Notes: generated by a model not told the origin, from the sequence alone. Numbered from the stretch's first letter, positions 1-8,226 are shown. The stretch: 20,000 nt of DNA from Eimeria necatrix (GCF_000499385.1 NW_013655314.1:116193-136192); one strand, 5' to 3'. A program made the numbers and translations.

Positions 1-834
1 GCAGCAGCAGCAGCTTACTGCTGCTGCTGCTGCTGCTCTCTCTGTCTGCTGCAGGCCAATCCCCCAGTCAAATCTCCTGGGGTCACTAGCAGCAGCAGCA
101 AGTCGCTGCTTCTGCTGCTGCTTTAGTACAGAGAAAAATGGTGAGCAGCTGCTGCCCTGGTGCAGCAGCAGCAGCAGCAGCTGCTGCTGCTGCTGCTGCT
201 GCTGCCGACCTTTAGGCGCTGCATGTACATACACTCCAGCGCTCCTGCGCTGAATGAAAACTGCGGCAGCAGCTGCTGCCGCTTCTGCTTGCTGCAGCAG
301 CAGCACTATCATCTGCTGCAGCAGCGGAGGCTGTTGGCGGGGCCGCGAGAGCAGCAGCAGCAATTAATCTCTAAGGCAACACAACAAAACTCTGCTGCTG
401 CTGCAGCTGCTTTTGTCGCAGCGAGTAGGCGGGCACACTGCTGCTACTGCTGCTTCTGCTGCTGCTGCTGCTGCTGCTGCGCTGTTGCAGTCACTGCTGC
501 TACGCGCCGCAGTTCCTGGGAGAGGAAGCAGACTGATACGAATCGTTTGATTTAGTAGCAGCAGCAGCAGCTGCTGCTGCTGCTGCTGCTGCTGCTTTTG
601 CTGCTGAAATACCCACACTGCCGCTGGGGTCTGCGCCGCCCAAAAGCACTGGGCGGGTCTGCTGCTGCAGCTGCTGCTGCTGCAGCGGGTGCTGCCGGAG
701 CTCTTGCTGCTGCAGCAGCTGCTGCTGCTGCTGCTGTCCGGCGACACGGTGGCACCAGCTCCTCTGGAGCTGCTGCTGCTTAAAACGTTGTTCACGCGCA
801 ATCTGCTGCCGCAGCAACTGCTGCGGCACTAGCA

Positions 835-881
<47 letters not shown>

Positions 882-893
882 GCCTGCTCTGCC
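1..893. other. CAG/CTG-rich 3' flank of the cyclin gene
   Basis: No gene can be supported here. The stretch alternates short CAG and CTG tracts with unique sequence, and all six frames are largely open because these triplets have no stop in any frame. It lies downstream of the cyclin stop codon, so part of it is probably 3' UTR. A TGCATGTACATACAC string at 220-234 resembles the GGTGTA-NN-TACACC elements seen elsewhere in the window. No polyadenylation signal could be assigned. Confidence 0.6.
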
Positions 894-1117
894 TCATACA
901 CCCTGGAAGCCGAGGAGTACTGCAGCACTTCGCTGGGACTGCAGCTGCTGCTGCTGCTGAATGGCTAGCCTTTGGTGTCGAAGAAGGTGCTGCTGCTGCT
1001 GCAGCCGCTGCTGCAGCAAGTGCTGCTGCCCACGCAAAACCGTCAGCAGCCGTTGGTCCCTCAAAGAGCTGCTGCAGTACCCAGCTTCTGTTGCTGTGGC
1101 GCAAGGATCTGCGAGAG

Positions 1118-1155
<38 letters not shown>

Positions 1156-1326
1156 GGCTGCTGCTGCGTGTGGGAGGCCGTGGCCCCTGGAAATTGCAAA
1201 CGCATGAGGGCTCGCTGCTGCTGCTGCTGCTGCTGCAGGAACAAAGACCGTTGCTGCTGCTGCTGCTGCTGCAGGCGAGTGATCAGTCTCTGGGTGAAGG
1301 CGTCGTCGCCGCTGCAGCCCTCCCCG

Positions 1327-1361
<35 letters not shown>

Positions 1362-1813
1362 CTGCGCAGCAGCAAACTGCTGCTCCTGCGGCGAAGTGTA
1401 ACAGGCTGGGGAAGTGGGCGAAGGAGCCTCAGAGGCGCAGCAAGTGCTGCCAGTTGCATGCCCCATTGAGGGGGAGACTGTGGAGCAGCAGCAGCTGCTG
1501 CTGCTGCTGCTGCTGCTGCTGCAAGACAAGCTCGGCTTTGCTGCGGGGCCCGACAAGAAGGATCCGCCGGCCCTTCCTGCTGCTGCTGCCGCTGCATTCG
1601 AAGCACCAGCTCCACCCCCGCTGCTGCTGGTTGCGCTGCTGCCTGCAGCAGCAGCAGCAGCAGCAGCTGCTGCTGCTGCTGCTGCGTCCCTGCTGCAGAG
1701 GCACTCGGAGCTCCTCACACATGCTGCTGCGCTGCTGCTCTTTGTGTCTCCTCGCCTTTTTGCTGGAGCCCCCAGAGGTGTGTCTTCCTCAGAAACAGAG
1801 TAAGACCCATTAG

Positions 1814-1854
<41 letters not shown>

Positions 1855-2001
1855 GCACGCACGATGCGCCGGGGCCGGGCACTGACTGCCTGGCAGCGGT
1901 GCTCCCGCGACTGCAGCCGCAGCTGCAGCAGCTGCTGCTGCTGCTGCAAATGCTGCGCCAGTTGCAGCTGCAGCCGTTGCTGCAGCCCGTTCTGGCAATA
2001 G

Positions 2002-2032
<31 letters not shown>

Positions 2033-2964
2033 CCAGTAGTGCTGCATATTGCTGCTGCTCGCCTGCAGGGGCGCAGCAGTCCTCCTCTGGGTGACAGAGC
2101 GCATCCCACACCCCTGAGTGCTGCTGCTGCTGCTGCTGCTGTTGCTGCTGTTGCTGCTGCTGCTGCTGCTGCCGTTGGTCTTGTCCAAGCACCACAAAAT
2201 GTCGAGGGTGCGCGCTGTACCCTGCTGCTGCTGCTGCTGCTGCTGCGCCGGCTGCTGCAGTGTTCTGGTGCTGCTCGGCGTAGCTGCTGCTGGCAACACA
2301 CCAGCTGCTGCTGCCACATGCGTGTGCTTGCAAGGTCAGCTGCTGTTGCTGCAGCTGCTGCTGCTGCAGCTGCTGCTGCAACTGCTGTTGCTGCAGCTGT
2401 TGCTGCTGCAGCTGTTGCTGCTGGAGCTGCTGCTGCTGCAACTGCTGCTGCTGCAACTGCTGCTGGAGCTGCTGCTGCTGCAACTGTTGCTGCTGCAGCA
2501 GGTGTTGCTGCTGGAGCTGCTGCTGCTGCAGTTGGGGCTGCTGGAAGCTGCGGCCTCTGGCGGGTTCGCCCGCAAGTGGGGAGTCTTCGCAGGCTGCTGC
2601 TGCTGCAACAAGAGTGGTTGCTGCTGCTGCTGCTGCTGCGCTGCTGCTGCTGCTCGGCGTCTCGACGGACTCGCTCAGCCGCAGGCCCCCCGAAGAAGCA
2701 ACAGTGCTGCCGTCTGCTTGGCTTTGCTGCCACGCGCAGCTGCAGCAGCAGCAGCAGCAGCTGCTGCTGCCTCCGCTGCAGCTGCTGTCGCTGCAGCTGC
2801 TGCGGTGGCTGTGTGGGTCGCGGTCGCCTGCGTAGGTGACCATGGCCAGCTGCAGCTGGAGCTGCTGCTGCTGCTGCTGCTGCTGCAGTTGCTGCTGCTG
2901 CAGGTGCTGGAGCTGCTGCTCGTGGTGCCTGGTCTCTGCTGCGCGCGTTGTTCCCGGCGCGTCT

Positions 2965-3008
<44 letters not shown>

Positions 3009-3623
3009 GGCGCGTTCCTGCTGCAGCTGGTGGCGGTTCGGGGGTTCGCGGGCGTGGGGCGTCTGCCGCTGCGCGTCGTGCGCAGCAGCAGCGTGCTGCA
3101 GCTGCAGCTGCTGCAGCTGCTGCTGCTGCAGCTGCTGCTGCTGCAGCTGCTGCTGCTGCAGCTGCTGCTGCTGCAGCTGCTGCTGCTGCAGCTGCTGCTG
3201 CTGGTGTTGGTGGTGGTGGTGGTGTTTGTGGAGTTCGTTGTGGTGGTGGAAGTGGGCGTGTGTCTGTCGCTGCTGCCTGTGCTGCTGCTGCTGCAGCTGC
3301 AGCTGCTGCTGCAGCTGCTGCAGCTGCTGCTGCTGCTGCTGCTGCAGCCGCCGCGGCAGCGCGCGCTGCTGCAGCTGCAGCGAAGCACTCAGTGCTGCTG
3401 CCATCACATTCGTTCTGTACCTGTTGTATTCTTCTGGAGAAACAAAAAGATGAAAAGAAATGAGAGAAAGAAACTGAGCTTCCAAGAGGTTAAGTTCGGG
3501 TGTACGTACACCCCCCACCCGCGCGTAGTGCTTGTTGCTGTAGTAAACGTCATCATAGAACTTAGCAGCAACAGCAACAGCAGCAAGCAGCAGCCGGTGG
3601 ACGTTCAGCGGCGAGAGGCAAAA

Positions 3624-3661
<38 letters not shown>

Positions 3662-3810
3662 GCTGCTGCAGCAAACGGTCGATGTACACCAGGGCCAGCA
3701 CGAAGCACTCGTTGCTGCAGCCGAAGTACCGCAGCAGCCGCTGCAGGTAGGCAGACACCGAGATCCCGGGTGTACATACACCGTGAAACGCCGTGGTCCC
3801 GCCCCCGCCT

Positions 3811-3861
<51 letters not shown>

Positions 3862-5135
3862 GGATGGGGGGGGGGGGAGGGGGGGCAGATGCAGCAGCAG
3901 GCGCTGCTGCGGGAGCAGCAGCAGCAGCAGCAGCAAGGGCACAGGCACTGGCAGGGATGCAGCAGCAGCAGCTGCTGCTGCTGCTGCAGCAGCAGCAGCA
4001 GCAGCAGCAAGTGTTGGAAGAAGGGACAAAGGGCGGTTGAGAGGGTATGACGTAAATGTAGAAAAAGAAATCATAAAAAGACAATAAATAAAATAAAAGA
4101 CAAACAAATGAAAGAAATAAAGAAATAAAGAAATAAAAGAAATAAGAGAGAAATAAAGAAATAAAAGAAATAAGAGAGAAATAAATTACAAAAGAAACAA
4201 AAAAGGTAAAAAGGAATTAAATAAATAAAAGAATAAATGAAACGGAATGGAAGGAAATAAAATAAATTAAAAATGAAAGAAATGAAATGCAAACAAAAAG
4301 AATTAAAAATAAAAAAAATAAAATAAAATAAAAATGCATTAAATCAAACTAATTCAATTAAATAAATTCAATTAAATAATTTCAATTAAATAAATTCAAT
4401 TAAATAAATTCAATTAAATAAATTCAATTAAATAAATTCAATTAAATAAATCAATTAAATAAATCAATTAAATGAAGAAATTAAATTAAATTAAATAATT
4501 AATTAAATTAAAAAATTAAATAAATAAAAAAGAACCAAAAAGGAGAACTGAGAGGAAAGCAAAAGGACAAAATTAGAAATAAATAAAATTAAAAAATAAA
4601 ATTAAATAAATAAAGATAAAGAAGAGATAAAGACAAACATAAATAAATAAATGAATTAATTAAATAATAAATAAATTAATTAATTTATAATCAATTAATT
4701 AATTAAAGTAAATAAATAAATAAATAAAAATAATAAATAAACAGAAAAACAAATTAAAATAGCATAGGGAAATAAACTTAATGAGGACGCGCCAGCAGCC
4801 GCAGCAGCCGCAGCAGCAGCAGCAGCAGCAGCAGCAAAACGGAGTGCTGCTGCAGCAACACTCCTGCTGCTGCTGCTGCAAATTTACTTGTTTGCTGCTG
4901 CTGCAGCAAACGAATAAATTGGCAGCAAGAAGGCGGGGGAAAAAGAAATAAAAAAGAAAAAGAAGTAAAAGGCAATAAAAAGAAATAAAAAAGAATTAAA
5001 AAGAATTAAAAAGAATTAAAAAGAAATAAAGAAATAAAAAAGAATTAAAAACAAACAAAAAGAAATAAAAAAGAAATGGAAAGAGACACGAAGAGAAGCC
5101 AGCAGCAACAAGGAGGCAGCAGCCGCAGCAGCAAT

Positions 5136-5178
<43 letters not shown>

Positions 5179-5305
5179 AAAGAAGAAGAGACGCAAAAAG
5201 AGAAAAGCCGCAGACAAATAAGGAGACAAACAGCAGCAGCAAAACCTTTAAGGGCCTAGGGCTAAATGACACGGACTGTGCTGCACATACGCATTTTGCT
5301 GCTGC

Positions 5306-5338
<33 letters not shown>

Positions 5339-5452
5339 ACTTACTGTTTGCTGCTGCTGAGGAGACCAGGTGCTCGAGCACTGTGGCTAAAGAGGAGATG
5401 AAGGCGGGCTCTGTAGGTGGGGCCTCTGCGAAGCAGTCCCTGCTGCAGCTGC

Positions 5453-5500
<48 letters not shown>

Positions 5501-5558
5501 GGTCAAGGGCCTCCGGGGGGGGCCCCACAGCCGCCACCCCATTTGCTGCTGCACTCAT
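894..5558 (-). CDS. PHO80-like (P/U-type) cyclin with long Gln-rich tail, spliced
   Basis: Proposed CDS is complement(join(894..3808,5345..5558)), 1042 residues. P-type cyclins activate cyclin-dependent kinases in phosphate sensing or cell-cycle control; the partner kinase here is unknown. Exon 1 gives a Ser-15 run, then PAFISSLATVLEHLVSS (about residues 51-67), matching the N-terminal helix of the family. Exon 2 supplies the box at about 79-202: FHGVCTPGISVSAYLQRLLRY, CFVLALVYIDRL, NVHRLLLAAVAVAAKF with the conserved Lys and following DD, and YARVGGVRTPELNLLEAQFL. A Ser-12 run interrupts the loop between the first two helices. After residue 203 the protein is mostly Gln with Ala, Ser, His and Leu repeats, far longer than the 150-300 residues usual for the family. 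Exon 2 has no in-frame Met before the cyclin box, and its frame is closed by a stop at 4071-4073, so an upstream exon is required. Family assignment is firm; the splice structure is inferred; the tail may contain further introns. Confidence 0.85.
1788..1862 (-). other. Possible 75-bp intron in the cyclin tail
   Basis: Sense sequence runs ATC|GTGCGTGCTGCTG to a pyrimidine-rich TTACTCTGTTTCTGAG|GAAGAC. Both sites are phase 0, and 75 bases is a multiple of three, so the frame stays open whether or not it is spliced. It overlaps a block where the repeat switches from CAG to CTG in the sense direction. The donor is a minor variant and the size is short, so this is only a candidate. Confidence 0.3.
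2336..2535 (-). repeat. Second QQQQL/QQQL-type repeat block in cyclin tail
   Basis: Interrupted CTG triplets with regularly placed CAG, CAA and CTG variants encode about fifteen Leu-spaced Gln quartets or triplets on the minus strand. TTG interruptions (CAA Gln codons on the sense strand) are scattered through it, suggesting older, partly diverged units than the block at 3114-3203. Confidence 0.75.
3114..3203 (-). repeat. 15-bp CAGCTGCTGCTGCTG tandem array (QQQQL repeats)
   Basis: About six near-perfect 15-bp units lie in the cyclin tail and encode Gln-Gln-Gln-Gln-Leu pentapeptides on the minus strand. Because the unit contains CAGCTG, the array is partly self-complementary. A His-rich stretch (HHHHHQHQ) directly precedes it in the protein. 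Confidence 0.85.
3498..3513. other. Perfect 16-bp palindrome GGGTGTACGTACACCC
   Basis: The palindrome is inside the cyclin box codons for GGVRTPE. Its core GGTGTA-NN-TACACC recurs at 3769-3782 and in degenerate form at 13538-13551 and 5728-5745. The GTAC core resembles sequences bound by some apicomplexan AP2 factors, but here it lies in coding sequence, so a regulatory role is speculative. Confidence 0.7.
3624..3659 (-). repeat. Poly-Ser (AGC)12 inside the cyclin box
   Basis: Twelve uninterrupted AGC codons lie between IDRLLQQH and FCLSPLNVHRL, at about residues 122-133 of the spliced protein. This is the loop between the first and second cyclin-fold helices. The flanking conserved residues are intact and in frame. 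Confidence 0.85.
3769..3782. other. GGTGTACATACACC near-palindrome
   Basis: The 6-bp arms GGTGTA and TACACC flank a CA centre. It encodes the GVCTP residues of the conserved FHGVCTPGIS segment in the cyclin. It is the second copy of the element within 290 bp. Confidence 0.7.
4071..4790. repeat. A-rich low-complexity tract (AAATAAAG-like)
   Basis: The plus strand consists of AAATAAA, AAAGAAAT and AATTAAAT variants, with T-rich sequence on the minus strand. The first part (4080-4340) is almost purely purine plus T with very few C. I see no coding potential. It lies inside the proposed cyclin intron. Confidence 0.9.
4350..4472. repeat. 14-bp AT satellite (ATTCAATTAAATAA)
   Basis: Roughly eight head-to-tail units with a 14-bp period occur here. 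The last two have lost one T and become 13-bp units (TCAATTAAATAAA). It is embedded in the larger A-rich tract. Confidence 0.8.
4915..5090. repeat. Second A-rich tract with AAGAATTAAA units
   Basis: Tandem AAAAAGAATTAAAAAGAATT-type units (about 10 bp period) and AAAAAGAAATA variants follow a CAG/CTG island at 4795-4915. Like the first tract it is inside the proposed intron and is T-rich on the transcribed sense strand. Confidence 0.85.
5345..5558 (-). CDS. Cyclin gene exon 1 (start exon)
   Basis: The exon begins with a true ATG at 5558-5556 in the context CAGCAAAATGAG, with A at -3. It encodes MSAAANGVAAVGPPPEALDR, then fifteen Ser, then a segment ending EPAFISSLATVLEHLVSSAA. The exon stops at AAACA followed by GTAAGTGC, a perfect GT-AG donor (GT at 5344-5343), leaving one base of the next codon. 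Joined to 3808 that base completes AGC (Ser), and the total CDS is exactly 1043 codons. In plant and fungal P-type cyclins a similar 'SSLLERLV' helix lies about 20 residues before the F-H-G motif, the spacing recovered here. The join is inferred from phase and family layout. Confidence 0.7.
5455..5500 (-). repeat. (CTG)n plus strand / poly-Ser AGC run in exon 1
   Basis: About 15 uninterrupted triplets, read as AGC (Ser) in cyclin exon 1. The alternative frames would read Gln or Ala, so any non-triplet length change would break the exon. Confidence 0.75.
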
Positions 5559-5827
5559 TTTGCTGAAGGCCCCTGGGCAGTGGTTGCTGGGTGTGTGGGT
5601 AGGGGCTGCTGCGCGTGCATTTCAAGGGCAGCAGCAGCAGCAGCAGCAGCAGTTGCTGCAGCAGCAGCAGTTGCTGCTGCTGCTGCTGCAGCAGCAGCAG
5701 CTGCAGCAGTTCGACGCGGCCGCCTGAGGTGTACGTGGGCACACCGCAGCAGCAACACCTCCCTGCTGCTGCAGCTCCTCTAAGCCTTAAACTCGAGGCC
5801 AGCAGCAGCAAGTTCGCAAAAACGAGT

Positions 5828-5859
<32 letters not shown>

Positions 5860-6219
5860 TCACCCCCCTACGCTCTCTATCCCGTGCACGCCGCAGCGTT
5901 TCCCGTTCCCGCCCTCGCTGCTGCTGCTGCTGCTGCGCTGCAGCAGCAGCAACCCGCGCTGCTGCGCTGCTGCTAATTATTAACCCGAAATAACTTCTTA
6001 GGGAAGGCAGCAGGAGCTGCTGAGCTGCCTGTCACCCCTGCGTACACAGACCCGTGCAGCAGCAGCAGCAGCAGCAGCACAGGCAGCAGCAGCACGACCG
6101 CACACCCGAGAAGCAGCAGCAACAATCAATCTGCTGCTCGTCCTCATCGGTTTCAAAGCAAAGCAGCTGCTGTAGCGAAAGGAGAAGAATAGACAAGGGG
6201 AATGTAGATGCTGCTGCGC

Positions 6220-6250
<31 letters not shown>

Positions 6251-6570
6251 CGCGCAGTACGAGCTCCCGCTGGGGCGGCACAAGCGGCAGCAGCACGAGC
6301 AGCAACGGGTGCTGCTGCTGCAGCAACCCTCTTGCTGCAGCAAGAAACACCAAACAAATGAGGCAGCAAAGATAAAAAGATGTGTATATCGAAGGAACAA
6401 CGGCAATAAAGAGCGAGCAGCAGCAGCAGCAGCAGCAGCAGCGGCACCCACCCGTGTTGCCAAGCCGCAACAGGAGCAGCAACTGGTGCTGCTGCTGCTC
6501 TGTGCAGCAGCAGCAGCAGCAGCAGCAGGCTCCCAACTACTTCTTCGAGCTCCCTCCTGCTTTTATACAT
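5559..6570. other. Upstream flank of cyclin gene, no supported gene
   Basis: Mixed CAG and CTG tracts are separated by short unique pieces. A degenerate inverted element, GGTGTACGTGGGCACACC, sits at 5728-5745. A minus-strand ATG at 6570 is preceded by unique sequence and read as MYKSRRELEEVVGS, but it soon runs into Leu and Ala repeats and I cannot support it as a gene. The promoter of the cyclin gene should lie in the first few hundred bases; no clear motif is visible. Confidence 0.5.
5728..5745. other. Degenerate GGTGTACGTGGGCACACC element
   Basis: The arms GGTGT/ACACC have an expanded 8-bp centre. It shares the flanks CTGAGGTGT and ACACCGCAGCA with 13538-13551. Confidence 0.45.
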
Positions 6571-6815
6571 CCAATTTCAATTTGTTTTCTTGCTGCAGCA
6601 GCACGAGTTCAGGGTCTGCGGTGTGCTGCCGCTGGTGTGTCTCGGTGGCTGCGCACCAGACATTGCTGCTGCCGCTGCTGCTGCTGCTGCTGCCGTTGCT
6701 GCTGCTGCTGCTGCTGTTACCGTGGCGGTTGCTGCTGCTGCATCATCAGCGCCTCATTAAAGTGTCTTACATGTACTAACGCTCTTTTGGTTCAGGCTGC
6801 TGCTGCTGCGGCTGC

Positions 6816-6858
<43 letters not shown>

Positions 6859-6975
6859 CCTGCTGCTGCGTCTCTGGCTATTCTCTATTCCAGGAACTGT
6901 AATAGGGCAAGGCTTTCCTTCTGTGTGCTGCCTTGTGTTGATGGGACTACAGCCACTGCTGCTGCTGCTGCTGCC

Positions 6976-7009
<34 letters not shown>

Positions 7010-7091
7010 AGTTGCCAGTGCTGCAGCTGCTGCTGGCGGTCTGTCTATGAGTCTGTGGGGCAGCAGGAGGCAAACCCTAGAGCAGCGAAAG
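6571..7091. other. CTG-rich spacer, no recognised gene
   Basis: The stretch contains several CTG tracts with CCG interruptions and unique T-rich pieces, including a second acceptor-like string TTCTCTATTCCAG near 6893. Frames are open mainly because of the repeats. No protein family is visible. Confidence 0.5.
6774..6795 (+). other. Strong branch point and 3' splice-site-like signal
   Basis: TACTAAC at 6774-6780 is followed by GCTCTTTTGGTTCAG, placing an AG 16 bases after the branch adenosine. This is close to an ideal yeast-type branch point, pyrimidine tract and acceptor. Downstream is a GCT/GCC alanine-like run and more pyrimidine-rich sequence. I could not find a convincing donor or a recognisable exon, so a plus-strand transcript is only suggested. 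Confidence 0.4.
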
Positions 7092-7295
7092 CTAAACCCT
7101 AAACCCTAAACCCTAGCCCTTCCCCTCAGCCAACTGCAGCAGCGCCGAGAGCCAGAGTTGCTGCTGGCGGTACTCCAGTGGGATGGCGTAAACCCTAAAC
7201 CCTAGACGGCGAAGACCCTAAACCCTAGCTGGCGTAAACCCTAAACCCTAGACGACGTAAACCCTAAACCCTAGACGCCAAACCCTAGACCCTAG
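7092..7295 (+). repeat. Interstitial telomere-like AAACCCT repeats with GACG linkers
   Basis: A triplet array at 7092-7116 is followed, from 7187, by spaced doublets TAAACCCTAAACCCTAG. The doublets are joined by short GC-rich linkers such as ACGGCGAAGACC, CTGGCG, ACGACG and ACGCC, giving a loose higher-order period of about 16-30 bp. AAACCCT is the plant/apicomplexan-type telomere heptamer. Their internal position makes them interstitial here. Confidence 0.9.
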
Positions 7296-7363
7296 GGGCA
7301 ACGTTGTGGGTTCTGTTGCGTTGTGGAGTGCTTCTTTAGCTCTTAAAGAGCGCTTAACCTCCC

Positions 7364-7430
7364 GAGGGTTTAGGGTTTAGGGTTTAGGGTTTAGGGTTTA
7401 GGGTTACGGGTTTAGGGTTTAGGGTTTAGA
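7364..7430 (-). repeat. Telomere-like array in TTTAGGG orientation
   Basis: About nine TTTAGGG heptamers occur, with one ACGGG variant in the middle. The orientation is opposite to the arrays on either side, so this block is the G-rich strand on plus. Confidence 0.9.
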
Positions 7431-7495
7431 GGGGCTGGCTGGCTGCTGTGGGCGCCAGGGAGCAGCACCGCAGCTCCCAGCGCTGCCAGCGGCTC

Positions 7496-7532
7496 CTAAA
7501 CCCTAAACCCTAAACCCTAAACCCTAAACCCT
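7496..7532 (+). repeat. Telomere-like array in CCCTAAA orientation
   Basis: Five CCCTAAA heptamers end in CCCTCGAGGG. Together with 7364-7430 it forms an inverted pair around a 65-bp spacer; the outer borders CCCGAGGGTTT and AAACCCTCGAGGG are also nearly complementary. Confidence 0.9.
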
Positions 7533-7642
7533 CGAGGGTGGGGTTGAAGGGAGGCTGGGGCATTTTTTGCGCTTCCTCTGTTGTCTGCTGCCGCTGCACC
7601 TGCTGCTGCTACTGCTTCTGCTGCTGCCCCTTTAACTGCTGC

Positions 7643-7680
<38 letters not shown>

Positions 7681-7727
7681 ATTGGGTTTGCTGCACTGCT
7701 TCCTACTGGCGCCAAAGGCCCCTTAAT
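7533..7727. other. CTG-rich spacer after telomere-like arrays
   Basis: A short unique GC-rich piece runs into CTG tracts with CCG/CTT interruptions. No gene is supported. Confidence 0.5.
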
Positions 7728-7860
7728 GTCTTTTTGGGTCTTTTTGTTTTTTTATTTCTTTTTGGTTTTCTTTTTGTTTCAAATTATCTCTCAAAGTCTT
7801 TTTTTATTTTTTTCCTTTTTTTCTTTTTTGTCTTTTCTTTTCTCCTGTGTTTCTTGCTGC
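7728..7860. repeat. T-rich low-complexity tract
   Basis: Runs of T interrupted by G and C (TTTTTGGGTCTTTTTG and similar) occupy the plus strand. It is the mirror composition of the A-rich tracts near 4-5 kb. If a plus-strand gene existed here this would resemble an intronic pyrimidine-rich stretch, but no exon is evident. Confidence 0.75.
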
Positions 7861-7972
7861 TGCTCCTTTTGCTTCTTCTTTGAGTTTGCTGCTTCCCTGT
7901 GTCTTTTGCCTTTTGCTGCACCCCCGGGGCCTAGCAGCAGCTCGCTGTGCTGCTGCTGCTGCTGCTGCTGCT

Positions 7973-8062
7973 GCGGCCGGGTGTCCTGCTGCCACTGTTG
8001 CTGCTGCTGCTGCTGCTGCGGCCGGGAGTCCTGCTGCCACTGTTGCTGCTGCTGCTGCCTGC
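7973..8062. repeat. 45-bp tandem duplication
   Basis: The unit starting GCGGCCGGGTGTCCTGCTGC at 7973 is repeated at 8018 with one visible difference (GTGTCC to GAGTCC). The CTGCTGCCACTGTTGCTGCT part recurs a third time at about 8107-8126. The 45-bp period is a multiple of three. Confidence 0.8.
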
Positions 8063-8082
8063 TGCTGTAACTGCCAGTGGCC

Positions 8083-8113
<31 letters not shown>

Positions 8114-8174
8114 CACTGTTGCTGCTTAGGTGCTAGACACTAAGGCAAGCATCAGCATCAACAGCAGCTACACT

Positions 8175-8226
<52 letters not shown>

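Larger units (their letters stand above)
3809..5344 (-). other. Proposed 1.5-kb intron of the cyclin gene
   Basis: The donor is GTAAGT at 5344 and the acceptor is GCTGCTGCAG|GCGGGG at 3809. On the sense strand the intron is T-rich over most of its length, because the plus strand is A-rich between about 4071 and 5090. It ends in a C/T-rich stretch followed by a (CTG)n run that abuts the AG. The acceptor falls just ahead of the first conserved cyclin residues and is in the required phase. Other AGs in compatible phase exist, for example at 3938, so the exact acceptor is less certain than the donor. Confidence 0.6.

Noticed and set aside
894..4010. Reading the cyclin as starting at 4010
   Set aside because: The first codon there is TTG, not ATG, and there is no in-frame Met before the cyclin box; an upstream exon fits better.
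2118..4040. Long plus-strand open frame of poly-Leu, Ala and Ser over the cyclin gene
   Set aside because: It is antisense to a clearly conserved cyclin box and its length comes from CTG triplets that have no stops. No domain is visible.
5998..6570. Minus-strand gene starting MYKSRRELEEVVGS at 6570
   Set aside because: Only 14 non-repeat residues precede Leu/Ala runs, the ATG overlaps a TATAAAAG string, and no domain or splice pattern supports it.
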